Of a stretch of DNA of 64,000 bases, positions 1 through 12,370 are shown piece by piece. Both the position numbers and the translations under genes were made by a program. The DNA is from Nepenthes gracilis (lineage: Eukaryota; Streptophyta; Magnoliopsida; Caryophyllales; Nepenthaceae). Below the pieces are notes generated by a model. The model was given only the letters and a program-made list of their open reading frames with translations. It was not told the DNA's origin and searched no databases. Each line of letters opens with the position of its first letter. The stretch's first letter is position 1. The stretch spans positions 17,545,713 through 17,609,712 of the forward strand of contig BSYO01000015.1 of the NCBI GenBank assembly GCA_033239525.1, given 5' to 3'.

Positions 1-1028
1 AGACACAACGATACATCCTTGGACGCTCCCTCACCCAATATATAGGACTTGTCAATTGCCGGTTGGCAGCAGGAACTCACAGACCATCTAGCCTTCCCTC
101 AAGCTCCAGGACTGCATTTACTTATTGTTAGTTTTTGTTCTGTTTGTACCACGTGTCTTTCTGTTTTGCTCCTTCTATCTATTCTTTGTCGTTTGATATA
201 GTTTGTTGGGCTCCACTTATAAAGCCCATTCCTATTATTTTTTGTTGGTGCTGATGTGTATAAGAGTCCGTCCTGTAGCCTCTCAATGCAAGTAATTGAT
301 TCCAGTCTCTTATGCTTTTGTCTGATCTCGCTTGTTCTGTTTCTCTCCCAGTCTCTTCTTCTCTCTCTCGAATCTCCTCTCTCCCTCTTGATCTCTCTCT
401 CTTCCTCTCTCACTCTCTCGTTCTTCCTCTGTTTCCCTCTGCCAAAGTTCCCCTCTCGCAACCACCGCCACCTCTCGCCTTTGATTTCCACGACACGGCC
501 ATGGTGCTTGTATCACGGTGTTCTCTTTGGGCTCTTAAGTCAATCAAATTAACAGTTAAATTTTTAAATATTAAGAATAAAAATTTAATTTAACTTAATT
601 ACATATTGAGGAATTAATAAATTTATTTTGGAATTAAGAACACAACACCTCACGGGATCTAAATTGGAGATTTTCTAGGAAAAATCATACCTCCCAATCA
701 ACATATTAGACTTAACATTAATTGTTGGAACAAAATCCAATTAGATAGAATAGTAAGATTATTCAAGAAAGATAAATATTTCACTTATCTCGATTTTCTT
801 TTTCAATGATCAAAACAAGTATGAATGGCCTCCATCATCTTCATAAGCACGACTTTCTTTTCACAAGGCACAAAACTTTCTTCTACTTCTCCAATGGAGG
901 GCAAAGTACAAGGAGGTTGAGAGGTAACAAAAGTTCTCTTTGGTTCTCCTAACACTTAATTTTCACTCTTATGGCTCAAAGGAAAAAGCTGCCATTTTTC
1001 TCCCAATCTTTTCTTCTCTAAGTGGCTA
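1..1028. other. Non-coding start of window with CT-rich tract
   Basis: No gene can be supported here. Positions about 310-490 form a long pyrimidine-rich tract (runs of CTCTCT and CTTCCTCT) that produces overlapping low-complexity ORFs on both strands; these are composition artefacts. The first 120 bases are less AT-rich and could be the tail of a transposon polyprotein or an LTR, but no family motif is recognisable. The rest is AT-rich spacer. Confidence 0.5.
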
Positions 1029-1277
1029 AAATAATGAGGAAAATTAGGTTTAAAAATCTTAAGGGAGGGGGGGGGGGTAACAGATTGGGGGATCTTACTC
1101 CGCGGAGTAGGATTTTGCCCCATAAATAATTTTTTTTTTTATTTCAAATTTCACGCCAAGCAAAAAAAAAAAAAAACCTATTTATGGGGCGAAATATCCT
1201 GCTCCGCGGAGCAGGATTCCCCGTTCCGGGGGGTAACTCCCTTAGAATGAGGGAAAAAATTAGGTTAAAATCTTAGT
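1029..1277. repeat. GC-rich double-palindrome hairpin between short direct repeats
   Basis: Two inverted arms of about 40 bases (about 1090-1129 and 1171-1218) can pair around an A/T-homopolymer loop. Each arm has at its core a perfect 14-base palindrome: TACTCCGCGGAGTA at 1096-1109 and TGCTCCGCGGAGCA at 1200-1213. The arms also share a CCCCATAAATA / TATTTATGGGG block. A G-run and a GGGGTAAC motif lie outside the arms on both sides. Outside those, a direct repeat of about 30 bases (AATGAGG..AAATTAGGT..AAATCTTA) occurs at about 1030-1060 and again at 1246-1277. This looks like a small foldback (MITE-like) insertion, but the family is unknown. Confidence 0.6.
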
Positions 1278-2616
1278 TTTCAAAGAAAGCCAGCCAAAAA
1301 TAATTAATTGTGGCTATTATTAATCATTTCAACACTTAAAAAATCTGTATAAAATTTGAAAGGGGACAGCCGAAATCATCAGGAGAAGGGGTGCATTTCA
1401 ATGGATGACAATTAGGTCAAAATCAGAGTTTTGGTTTTTAGGGTTTTCCTTTCTCCCCGTTTTCACATTTTGACAGATCAATCTAATTAATTTTTAACTT
1501 ATAATTATATCAAAATATATTTAATATATTGATAATAAAATCCTATTAATAAAAATCATACACTAAAAATACTATTTATTATTGAAGAAACTACCAAATT
1601 ACTCTCCGAGTAACTCCTCAAATTAACAAGTCCAGGATATTCATAAAATAAATTCATGTTTGCCCATAATTTATTAACCTTATAAGATTCTACTTTCATC
1701 ATTAATATTATAATTAATGTCTTGTCTCAGTCAGAATTTTAATTGACTCGGGTCCGAAACATCAGAGTGTTACACATAAAGACTATGGTAATATTACAAG
1801 AATTAATAGCCATGCGAAACAGGTGCATAGGGAGAAAGGAGGCTTAATGATATTTGTCATAATCACAAGATGAATGTCTCTGTAGTAATTGATAGAAGGA
1901 ATTTAAATTTTTTATTGGGTTTAATTAATTAAAACTATAACAGTTTGAATTAATTAAGTGGAGTTTGTTGGCTACATGGAAACATTTTAATTATTTTTAG
2001 GATATTATAAAAATATAAATCAATAAAATTAGTACCATATAATCAAAACACAAATTGCTAAATAATGTCTTTTAATTATTCTTTCTTTGATATTTGTATT
2101 ATTTATACAAAAGGGTTGGTGAAAATGGGTAGTACACTTAAAACTTAGGCAGAGGTTTAGTTAAGGAGTAATATTATTTATACATTTATTTATATATTTA
2201 TTCATATTAAAATTGTCATTTTTTGTGAGGAGAGAGAGTGACCGGTGTAAAAATAAAAAAGGATGAAACCCAATTTTATTTTTAATAATTTTAATATAAA
2301 TAAATATATAATTAAATGTATAAATATTATTTTTTTTAATTAACTAAAAATTAATCCTAGAAAAGAAAGGAAAAGTTAAATTATGTGAAATTTTATATTC
2401 TCAAATAATATTATATTAAATTTGTCTAAATGAACTAAACAAATTCATATAGTGATCCTATTTAAAATAGCTCAATGAATTGTTACAGATTGTTATTAAA
2501 TAGAAATGACAGAACATGAAACCAGCAAAGAGTCTTAAGTTTTCTTCATTTTTTGGAGTTAACCTGTCAAATTAAACTAAATTTGCTAAATTAAATCTAT
2601 GAAATATATAATTGAC
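1278..2616. other. AT-rich spacer, nothing recognised
   Basis: No gene, RNA or classified repeat seen. The stretch is AT-rich with scattered stop codons in all frames. Confidence 0.5.
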
Positions 2617-3060
2617 ATTGTTGAGTTTTGAGATCGAACTTATTTTCACCTGAGGCATTATCTGCTTTAGAAAAGTTATTGGATACATCCGATCCACTTA
2701 TCCTACCCCGCACACATCGATTATTGAAAATACACATCAAAATAAAAATAAAATATTTTAACTTTACATCTTTATTCAACAAAATGTAAGACAATCTATC
2801 CCATAATATAACCAGTAGTGATATAAATTCCCACAAATAGAGCCATTATTGAGTTTTAAGGTCGAACCCGTATATGTTTAAGGTATCATATGCTTTGAAA
2901 AAATGGTAAAAAATATCCATTTTGCTTGTCCTGTCCCATAAGATTTTGTTGTTGAAAATACTTCTGAAAGAGAAGGAAATCTGCCAACTTATATAACAGA
3001 GCATCACCTCTTTACTCAACAAATGTTAAACAATTAACTCCCACAATATACAATGATAAG
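2617..3060. repeat. Diverged tandem duplication, period about 229 bp
   Basis: The segment starting ATTGTTGAGTTTTGAGATCG at 2617 recurs as ATTATTGAGTTTTAAGGTCG at 2846. The following blocks come in the same order in both copies: a GCATTATCTGCTTTAGAAAA-like block, a GTTGAAAATAC-like block, CTTTA-CAACAAA, then CCCA(C)AATATA. The copies are clearly diverged. The repeat lies downstream of the VOZ stop codon, and it is unclear whether any of it is VOZ 3' UTR. Confidence 0.55.
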
Positions 3061-3348
3061 AACAGTGACAATTGACAACTGATTAGTATCATATCTTTCA
3101 ATTAAACCCGAAATGCATTAACATGATGTTCAGAGACCCAATAACAAAATACTCGAAATGAATTACTATGACGATCTCTTTTATGATCACCATCGAGCTA
3201 CTAATATATCCGATTTCAAACAAAAGATCCACAAAAGCAAAATATATGCCATCTGCGACGCTCATCGGTCGAAATATAAGTATGTACAAAATTCTCATGT
3301 GGACAGGATGATGATAGAAAGACTAGCGGTGAATGTGTCGGTTTTCAT

Positions 3349-6300
3349 CTACTTAGGCAGGTAATATTCGCTCATATTCTCTACAATGTAAGCATATTGT
3401 GCATCGACACCATAATCAAAGGATCCATCTGTGGGGACTAATTGATTTGGAGCAGAATAAACACTGCCCATATCATCCTTCAAACTAACCTTTGGCCTCC
3501 CTTTCAGTGGGCGTTTGTTGTCGTGTGGAAACTCAGCAATAAGCCTACCCATTTGCCTCTGGAGGTCAGAAACCGAATCACTGGCCAATTTAGCTCGGGA
3601 AGTCTTTTTTCCCTCTACAAGCTTCAATTCTAATCGATACAGTGCACAGACATCGTAATTGCTGATCTCATATTCATAGAGGTGCCATTCGAAGTTGTTC
3701 AGCGGTTGCGGATCCATGTAGTAAGATCTCTTCAGCCCACCAAACTCGTCCATCACTTGCTTCCTCGATTCGTGCCAGCCACGTCCATTGTAATCTGGCA
3801 GTGACCTTTGCTTCCTGTTCCCACTCTCAAATGCCCTCCGTGGCTTGTCAAAGAATAGCCATTCCCTGATGGTTTCGCCCTCGAGAACAACGAGATCGAA
3901 AAGCTCTGCAATCAAATAATACAAGGAAAAATTCAGTCCCACGCCAGCTTGATCAACTGTTACCTATATCCCAAGCATGGAAGTACATATCAGCCAATAC
4001 GTCATGATATTGGATCACCTGAAACTGAAAAAACCTAATATCAGTAAAATATCACGATATATTATCATAATGGCCTATATCGGTCAATACACCAATACCC
4101 CACCCCACCCCCCTCTATGATTACATTGCACAGAAAGAAAAGAAAAACAAAATAAAAGACAGCCCAGCTCAGAATCCAGGCGGGTAGCCAGTAGCAATAA
4201 TGTGTCGTCTGGCTTGCAGTTTCTGCTACTTCAGATTCAAGGCTAGACCAGGTCTCCACTGGTGGTTAGTCCCAAAATAGAAGTCCTCTCTCCATGTAAC
4301 ACCAATCCTAGCCATTTTTCTACAATCTCTCAGTAAGCTTTTGTTAGGATCACACTCCGTTGTAGGTAATATCAACTGATGAATCACTAGGAGCAAGTCT
4401 GATTAGAAGATAATCCGCTTAAGCCCTTTCTCCCATCCCATGCCATGCAGATGGCACAATGAGTAGCTCTGAGTTCAGTCGTTACAATGTTGCTTTCGCC
4501 CTTTCTCTCTCTATTCACTCACACACCTCACAAGCACGCAGCAGAATACAATCAAAAACTCCCTTAGGCACATTCTTCTTCCTTCTTCACCTACTTCTCT
4601 CAAAATTTTTCTTTCTTCAAATCAAACATAAATTACTCAAACATAGATATTCTACAATTCTAGTTATTAATAACCTATATACATGTCATTTGGTAGTAAG
4701 TGGCAATCTTTAATTAATTTTATTTTTATTGTCTTATTATTTTCTAATCTTTAGTGTATAATTTGATATTAAAATATTGATTCAATGAATAAAAATTATC
4801 TAAAATATTATAAAAAATATGGTTAAATTTAGTATTTACCTCAATTTTAATGTGGTTATGAAAAAATTGAGTCTGATACAGTCGATACTAATACGAATCG
4901 TTAGATACAATCGTGACCAATACCGATATAAATATTTTCATCCGTGATCCCAAATCTTATATTTGAAAAAAATGGAAAAAAAAACATTGATATTGGTATC
5001 CAAATTAGTATTGGATGTACCGAAATTAACATTTGTTTTTGCAAAACTGAACAAAATGAATTAGGGAAAAATTGGTTGTTTCGAGCGCATCAGCTGATAC
5101 AATGACATATCATAATTTTATTAAGGTATCGAGAAATATAAGTATTGGGAGATGATATAGTTACATCAACTGATATTTTACTCCATTGGGTAAAAAGTAG
5201 CAATAAGCTTACCGGGAACATTCCACGGGGACTTTGCAGTAGCAGCGCCCTCACATTCGGGAATCCCGACATCCTTTCGTTGCGCCTTTGCACTCAAAGC
5301 TGCAAAGAGCAGGCCGTCTTTCAGACCAATGCCTCCAGGACGAAGAACTGGAGTCATTCCGGGTGGGCCCTCGCTCATCGCTAAAGTAGCATGAAAACTA
5401 CTACAATAGTCCGACCCTTGAGCAGGCCTCGGACAATCCCATAAAGCACATTTCGGCCCCAAGAAAGCAGAAGGTGGGAGGAGAATGCTCTGCAGAAACA
5501 CTGGTTCAGCATCCTGTCCCCTGAGACCCATGCCATCAAAGGTAGTAAAGAACTGGTGCTCGAATTCCGGATTCAGATTGATCTGATTATAGTCCAAATT
5601 GTGAGGCATGTCAAAGTTATGAATCGTTAGGTTGCGAATTCCCGGAGCAGAGCCTTTGCAATGATCGATGTACGAGAAATTCTGTTCCAGTGGCAGTTGC
5701 TTCGCATCTATATCCTGAAGAAATTGCAACAGTGAATCTTGTTAATATTCAACCTTCATGGGCATGAAATACAGATTGCATATTGAAGTTATGAAATTGG
5801 GAAAAGGAGTTCTCAAAAAAAAAGAAATTGATCCAGCCATCCAATCATATGATTCTACCACAACAAACACCGGCAACAATCTTAGCGCATGTTTTTGAAC
5901 CAGTGGAACAACTTTGAGAAATGACAAAGTAATTTCAAATAATGTTTGAGATAGTTTAATCACCGGAAACATAGACGAGAAGAAGCTCTAGCACTAATGT
6001 AAATATTTAGGGCCCCCGATACTAATATTTTCCAATGCCGCAATGATATCGAGACAAATTACCGTATTTGTAATATATCATTATATATCAGCTGATATTG
6101 CCCCGTCGACATGATTTTAGAAACTTTTTCTTCCAATATATCTGATAGTGATGTGTATTGTCTGATACCGATATGGCTACAACCAGAACCAATACTAATA
6201 CCGATATTTTCATCCACGAGCTCTAATTATGCAGTCCATCACATATAGCTACAACCCACATAACTTGATGGGATCCTAGGTTGGGCTGTTTGGTGGCTAG

Positions 6301-7212
6301 CGACTAAAAGGCAATTTAGTTGAGGTTAGAGGCAAGAAAAAGGGAGATATAGGCCTACAAAAATGGGAGTCGGGTGATAAAAAAATAACAACAAAGTCTT
6401 AAACTCTATTTAGCATGGGCTAGTTAAACAAATCCCCTTCACTCAGTTTAGCACAAAATCTTTCAAAAGTAACTGCAACTTCAAATCCTGTTTTATCACC
6501 TCAATCAAAGTTTTCCATCTCATCTCAAACCTCAAATTCTCTTCCAAACAATACAACCTAAAATCAGAGATTAGAAGGTGCATTAGATGCAAATAATGTT
6601 TTGTCAAACTTACATTGACCAGCAGGCATAACAAGTCACAACCACATAAAATGGACCAAAATGAGATTCAATCGTGACATGCAGCACATAAAGAACTGGA
6701 AAGTATTTCAGGATAAGCAAAACATTAACAATTTCACCTCTTGGAATAGAACAGCATCTCCAACATGAAAATTTTGGACCCCGGGTTCAATTTTTGGAGT
6801 AGTAAGATCTGGAAATGGACTCAAAGCATCATCTTCCTCCTCACGGAGTTGCAACAGCCGACAAATGTCAGGAGAGAATGAACCAAGAGAATCATTCTAC
6901 AAACAAGTGATAGCAGATTTCTATGTTACAGAGGAAAACACACAGAATTTATCAAATTTAAGGGGAAAAAAGTGAGTTTCTAACTTGCAAGGAGGACGCC
7001 GGCGAAGGTTCATTAAGTTCAGCTTTCCATTCCCGTAACATCTGATATACTTGCTCTTCAAGAACGGCAACATCAACTGAACGGCTCTCTTTCCTCGCTG
7101 ACTGGAGATCCATAAATATAACTTGAAGATCGTCCACGCGGTTCTTTTCCCTATCCTTGAAGAGCTGGTGAGATGCTGACTTGCAACCACCACTCTTCAA
7201 GCCCTTCCTCAT
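3349..7212 (-). CDS. VOZ1: VOZ transcription factor (Vascular plant One Zinc-finger), VOZ1-like
   Basis: VOZ proteins are plant-specific DNA-binding regulators linked to phytochrome signalling, flowering and stress responses. Minus-strand coding exons: 7212-6985, 6896-6738, 5714-5213 and 3905-3349, with GT-AG introns and frame kept across each junction (481 residues, close to the usual VOZ1 length). The start ATG at 7212 begins [20 protein letters not shown], which matches the family N-terminus. Exon 1 ends in the conserved EPSPASSLQ. Exon 3 carries the zinc-coordinating residues C218, C223, C233 and H237, followed by [20 protein letters not shown]. Exon 4 carries [35 protein letters not shown] and EWHLYEYEI, the basic conserved VOZ domain. 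The protein ends EYYLPK. One oddity: the loop between the second and third cysteines looks about four residues shorter than I recall for the family. The family assignment is secure; VOZ1 rather than VOZ2 is inferred from the N-terminus. Confidence 0.95.
3906..6737. repeat. Shared repeat family in two VOZ introns (4876-4952 and 6140-6223)
   Basis: The introns at 3906-5212 and 5715-6737 both contain stretches dense in GATAC, CGATAT and ATATCAGCTGATA words. The clearest homologous pieces are 4876-4952, ending CCGATATAAATATTTTCATC, and 6140-6223, ending ATACCGATATTTTCATCCAC. Further related pieces lie at about 3985-4090, 5085-5165 and 6010-6115. This suggests two insertions of the same non-autonomous transposon. 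No terminal repeats or coding capacity could be defined. Confidence 0.45.
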
Positions 7213-7221
7213 TGAAATTCA

Positions 7222-8690
7222 CTGCAGCAAATCACTAAACAAACTAGGCTTAGACTAATAACAAAATTTTATAAGTTTTTACTTGAATGAAAAAGTAGAA
7301 TTATCAACAAGAGGGAACAGCACGAAGCCATGATCTCACGACTAGCCATGCTCAGGTTATTCAAAAGGCAACTCAGTCACGAGGCTATAATAGGTTAGTT
7401 ACATGCAAAATAACTTCTGCATTATAGAGAAATTGTTTCCACAATCAAATAAAGTATAAGTGTTAAACACAGAAACCCAAATCAACAAGGAGATCCAACA
7501 TTGATCAGGACTAGTGAACTTCAAAGATAAAAGAGGAACAGTCAAAATATAAGCATAAAAAGAGAAAATCAATAATAACCAAAAAAAGAAAGCCCTTCAA
7601 GCTAGAAGGAAGATCAGAAAAGTGGTGCATTTGGACAAGTAGATCAGAAATCAGAGTAACAGCTAACAACACAAAACAACTGAACAATCTGCCTTCCACA
7701 TAAAAAGCTCTCGATCTCTTTTTAATCATCCAGTAATGAGCAAAGAAAAAAAATGAATAATGCAATTTAATCCAAAACATGAAACAACAACAATGATCAC
7801 TCGATTACAACTAAGTGAGATCAATCATCCACTTCCACTGTTCTGCTCGGTTCAGCACAGCACATCCTTTTCGTGGTAGAAGCAATTTTCAAATCCTTCT
7901 TTTATCACCACACTCTAGATTTTATAGACGTATCTCTTCCTTTCTTCTTCTATCCACAGCCAATTCAAGCTTCATGTGACCTGAGTTTTTCGGTGTACAA
8001 ATCATCTAAAAATGGCATATCCAGCTAACAAAATTCAGAAAATGAACACAAAAAGGAGCAATAACATTTCCAAATAGCAGAATTCATCAAGTAACTCAAT
8101 TGCTACCATAGCCCAGAAACAGTACCAGTATTGAAATTCAGGAACAAGAAAAGACCAGCTACATCAACAAAATCACATAAACCTATCCCTACTTTTTTCT
8201 CCTAGAAATTTCCCGACCACCATCACACAGCAGGATCTAGAAATGGGCAAATACACCAAGCACCGTTTAAACAAAGAACCCTAAAATTCAGATACAGATG
8301 TGCAACAACTTCAAAACCGGAGACATCAAATTCAGAAAGGAATTATACATTTCAGATTCAGGAACAATTCCGTAAAGGAAGAAGAGAAGCACAAAAACCA
8401 CAGGAATAAGTCTTAAGGAAACAACATAAAGATTGATTAGCTTGATGAAGAAGGAAGATGGAGGAGACGAGCGATGCCCACCTGCTAAAGTCGTCGATTG
8501 ACAATACTGAAAAATCAGGAAAGTGCGAGCCGATACAAAGGAGAAGGGAAGAGCGCTTTGCTTTTCTTCTGTTCAGGAGAGAGAAAGAGTAAGGGTCCAA
8601 AAGCAAATGCTCCCTTTGTAGATTCCATTGACACTTGGTGGAAACAATCTTCCAGTTGAAAGGGTTACAGAATCAACAGGAACAAGGACG
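7222..8690 (-). other. VOZ 5' UTR exon (about 8690-8482) and leader intron (8481-7222)
   Basis: Read on the minus strand, a TTTAGCAG|GTGGGC donor at 8482/8481 and a TTGCTGCAG|TGAATTTCA acceptor at 7222/7221 fit a leader intron of 1260 bases, leaving nine untranslated bases before the ATG at 7212. The stretch 8482-8690 is richer in GC and purines than its surroundings and carries no long ORF, as expected for a 5' UTR exon. The transcription start is not defined by the sequence. Small ORFs inside the intron are noise. Confidence 0.5.
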
Positions 8691-9225
8691 GCGATAAATC
8701 CAAGCTTGGAATTGACGTTCCAAATTACAGCAAATTAGTTTTTTTTTTTTTAATTTTCTAATATTTTTTTTTCAATTTTTTTTTTCAATTTTCTAACTTT
8801 ATATTTTTATAAATATTATTCTAAATTTAATAAATTGGATAAATTTAAATTTAAATTGGGAAAACAATAAAAAAATGAAAAAGTTCAGTAAAATGTAAGA
8901 AAACGGGCAAAATTAACAAGTCTACTTAATGCTATATTCATTAATTTGTGAAAAAGTGGCATTATTATGATAGTTAATTAAAAATAATTTTTGGGCAATG
9001 AACAATCTTTACTCTTATTTGGTACATCATGGGAGATTTCAAATATCTCAAGTTAACAAATACATAATCTTATCAAATAAATAAATAAATCAAATAAAAT
9101 CAGGCAGATAGTATTAAAAATCGACAAATATATAAATTATATTTCACACCCACAATCTTATATTGTATGTATATTGTATCATGTATGGTATGTTTATAAC
9201 CTCTGCAATCATTATATTGATATTT
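8691..9225. other. AT-rich region upstream of VOZ
   Basis: This is the presumed VOZ promoter side: a T-homopolymer stretch (about 8735-8790) and AT-rich spacer. No defined promoter element can be argued for. Confidence 0.35.
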
Positions 9226-9990
9226 TATCGTTATAAATACCCAAATGTTTAAGACATCAGTAAACTCAACCACGCGATAAAAATTATAGAAAAATTATAC
9301 AGTAATATCATATATTTTATGTCAATTTATGGCACCCACCAATACATTGGCGCTTATCTTTATAAATACCCATATGTTTAAGACATCATTGAATTCAACT
9401 ATACAGAAGAATTGTGAAAATATTATATTGTACAACGTAAGTAATATGTTAGTCTATGGTGCCACAAGTTATTTAAAAAACGTAATTATTTTTAAAAAGG
9501 TTTGCTGAATTTAATTATTTATTGAGATTTATAATTATATATATATATATATTTAAAATAATTGGTCAATATTACAAACATTACATGACATAATTGGTAT
9601 ATTATATAATTTCTCAAAAGTAAGGCTTTATATATAGAACTACTTTATAGGTAACGAATAATATTCACTTATTTTGCATGCTTTGGATAAACTATGATTT
9701 TACCCATCAATATATTAGTGCTTATCTCTATAGATATCCAAATTTTTAAGGCATCTATGGTTCAACCATATAGAAGAATCGTGAAGAAATGATCCATTAT
9801 AACATCACTGATATGTTAGTTTATAGTATAATTAGCTATACAAAAATATAATTATTTTTAAAAGATGTGTTGAATTTGTTTTGTTATTAGAAATATAATA
9901 ATTATATGCATCGTTTAATAATTAATTAATATCATAAAACGATATAATATATCTGATATATTATATAATTTCTCAAACTAAGGGGTAAGT
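9226..9990. repeat. Decayed tandem array, unit about 368 bp
   Basis: The block T(T)ATC..TATA(A/G)ATA(C/T)CCAAA.TTTAAG.CATC occurs at about 9226, 9351 and 9719. It is followed each time by TCAACCA/TCAACTA, GAAGAAT(T/C)GTGAA, ATATGTTAGT and then ATATTATATAATTTCTCAAA. The second and third units are about 368 bases apart; the first is shortened to about 125 bases. AT-rich and non-coding. Confidence 0.55.
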
Positions 9991-11578
9991 TTCACAGTAA
10001 TTTTGTTAGAAAGCCCCTCTTATGGGGTTAAGCAAAAGGAGGAGAGGAAGATGAGCATGTTAAGGAAAGAATAAAGAGGAATTTCCACTTTCAACCCATG
10101 AGATTCCTGCTTTGATGCCTCCTTCAAAGATAACTGCAGCCACGTTCATCCAAATATTGTCCTATTCTTTGTTGTAATTTTGACCGTCCAATATTATTCA
10201 ACTGATCGGCACCAAGTTGATATATCAGTCATATTAAAACAGTGATAAAATTTTATTAATTAAGTCATCATTAGTGTAATTATTATATTATTTTTATAAT
10301 TATTTCTTATTACATAATATAAAATAAACTTGTATTTAATCGACACTTGAAGCTCAAATGGGCTTTTGCATAGCAATCACATCGAGTATAGAATTATTAT
10401 TGGGCATTTATTTAACAATTTGATTTGATCAATCGTATTATTTTTATTTCTTACTAAGTGAATAAATTCAAACCCAACTAAAAAGGGGTGATACATGCCC
10501 ACCATAGCTGACCCTTTAGGAGAACTCCAATGCTAAGACAACAAGAAGCTAAAAGAAGGTAATCTGGCGAGTATTACACTCTTTGGATCACCCAAAATTG
10601 AAATTTCCACCTAAAATCTATTTTTGTTGGTCAATGATTTCCATATTGGTATCATCAAATCCAAAGCAAGAACATTGCTAGAAACAATTGTATAGAGTAA
10701 AATGGCATAAACCAAGCCCCATAAAAAACGGATAGCTTTCCTCTGTAGAAATTATCTTAGATATTGAATCATATGCTCACTAATTTGAAATTAGGTAAAG
10801 TTTAATCAAAGCATTAATCAAAATTTAAAAGAGAATGAATGGATCTTGTAAGATTTTTAAAACTATAATTTCATGTATCATCTCATGGTAAGTTTTTTCT
10901 CGGCTCAAATGGCGAGAGCCTCTTTTGTTAAAACCTTTTGTGCTGGCAAATTTTATTAAAAGCAATTGTTGTATTTTGAGTTGTATTAATAAATCTTTAG
11001 GTATCCTTGTGATCTTATGCTTCATGTGTGCATCAAGATTACTTAAGAAACATTTTGGCCTAATTCTTGATTTGTGCTTGACTAGAGCTTGACAGTTGTC
11101 TGACTGGAGCTCAAGCTTTAAATAGCTTGAGAGTTTTCTATGAGACGTTTGTTTGAGTAAAAATAGTTATTAGCATTACTTACTTTTCTAAACATGCATT
11201 GATTGGTCACTTATTAGTTACAAAGGTGGTCAACTTTTAAAAATCGAAACAAATGGTTTAATTTCCTTTGATTTAGATTAGAGCTATGTGGATGGCTAAA
11301 GTCCTTAAGACTCGCTAAAACTAATACCTTATAGAGAGTTGTCAACTCTTTAAATAGTTTTTATACTTTCATGATGTTCTATATTTGAAACTTATAAAAA
11401 TCACTTATCCACAGTCTTTAAACTAATTTCTTAGCTGTAATCCTATGGAGTTTTGTTTGTTTCTCGTACGTACAATTGATGCATTTTTAAATAAAAAGAA
11501 TCTGCATAAAATTTTTTGAGTTAGTAAAAGATATTGAATTTTAAGTAATTTACTTGTAAAGTATTATATCCAATAGAT
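9991..11578. other. AT-rich spacer, nothing recognised
   Basis: No gene can be supported. The part at about 11030-11500 is a little less AT-rich and may be transposon-derived, but no paired LTR or coding motif was found. Confidence 0.35.
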
Positions 11579-12370
11579 GAGCCATTGAAAGGATACAAGA
11601 TGTTTGCACGAGGGTTGCTCAAGCAAAGATATTCACTAAAGGTTGCATTATATTTATACAAGGTTTACTCGAGCCAAATGACTCACAAAGGGTTCCACAA
11701 GATAGGCACAAGTTATCTACTCAAGCACTAAAGCCGAAAAAATTTTTAATAGATATCTGCAAGATGTGCATCTAAATATTAGGATCAGACAGGATCACCA
11801 CAAAATGCCACTTAAGCGGCCATACGAGAATAAAAAAGGCTCTTCAAATTTTTAAAGCATCCGAAATTATTTTTTAATATAAAGAGTGCTACATGAAGAA
11901 AGAAAAAGAGAGAAGAAGAAGAAGAAGAAAAATATGTTCAACATTCAATTGAGATTCAACTCAAGTTTTGACTTTTGCCAAGGTCAAGTATATTGTTCTA
12001 CTCTTGTTATAGGATGAATTATGATTAAATTACTCGTTTTTGTTGTACCTCCTCTAGTGGATTTTTAGGTAGATTAGGATTATATTTAACCAATTATTCA
12101 CTCAAATTATAATGAAGAGATTTTATAAGGAATTTATTTATCAAACACTATTATAATAAATTTAATCAAAGTTTGTTAAATGGCTTACTGTACTTTAATT
12201 GAAAATAATTTTTTATATTAAATATTATCATATAATTTATATAATTTAGTTGTGTAATTTTATTCCTTGTGTTATCACGGTATTTGGTAACTGACAATTA
12301 ATAGGGGATTTAGGAATTCGTTTTTACTGCACCAATTATGTATATATTTTATTTTTAGGAAATCCTAACA
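11579..12370 (+). repeat. 5' LTR of the deleted Copia element
   Basis: Paired with 13976-15000. It contains one copy of the U5-side block (about 12045-12290) that is doubled in the 3' LTR. The right edge is fixed by the primer-binding-site remnant; the left edge is approximate. Confidence 0.65.

Noticed and set aside
256..593. Overlapping open frames of 60-130 codons on both strands
   Set aside because: They come from the CT-rich tract; the proteins are S/L-rich or R/E-rich low complexity with no family features.
3158..3633. Plus-strand open frames at 3158-3364 and 3442-3633
   Set aside because: The second lies antisense to VOZ exon 4 and the first overlaps its 3' end; neither has independent support.
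5145..5384. Plus-strand open frame opposite VOZ exon 3
   Set aside because: A shadow of the conserved minus-strand coding exon.
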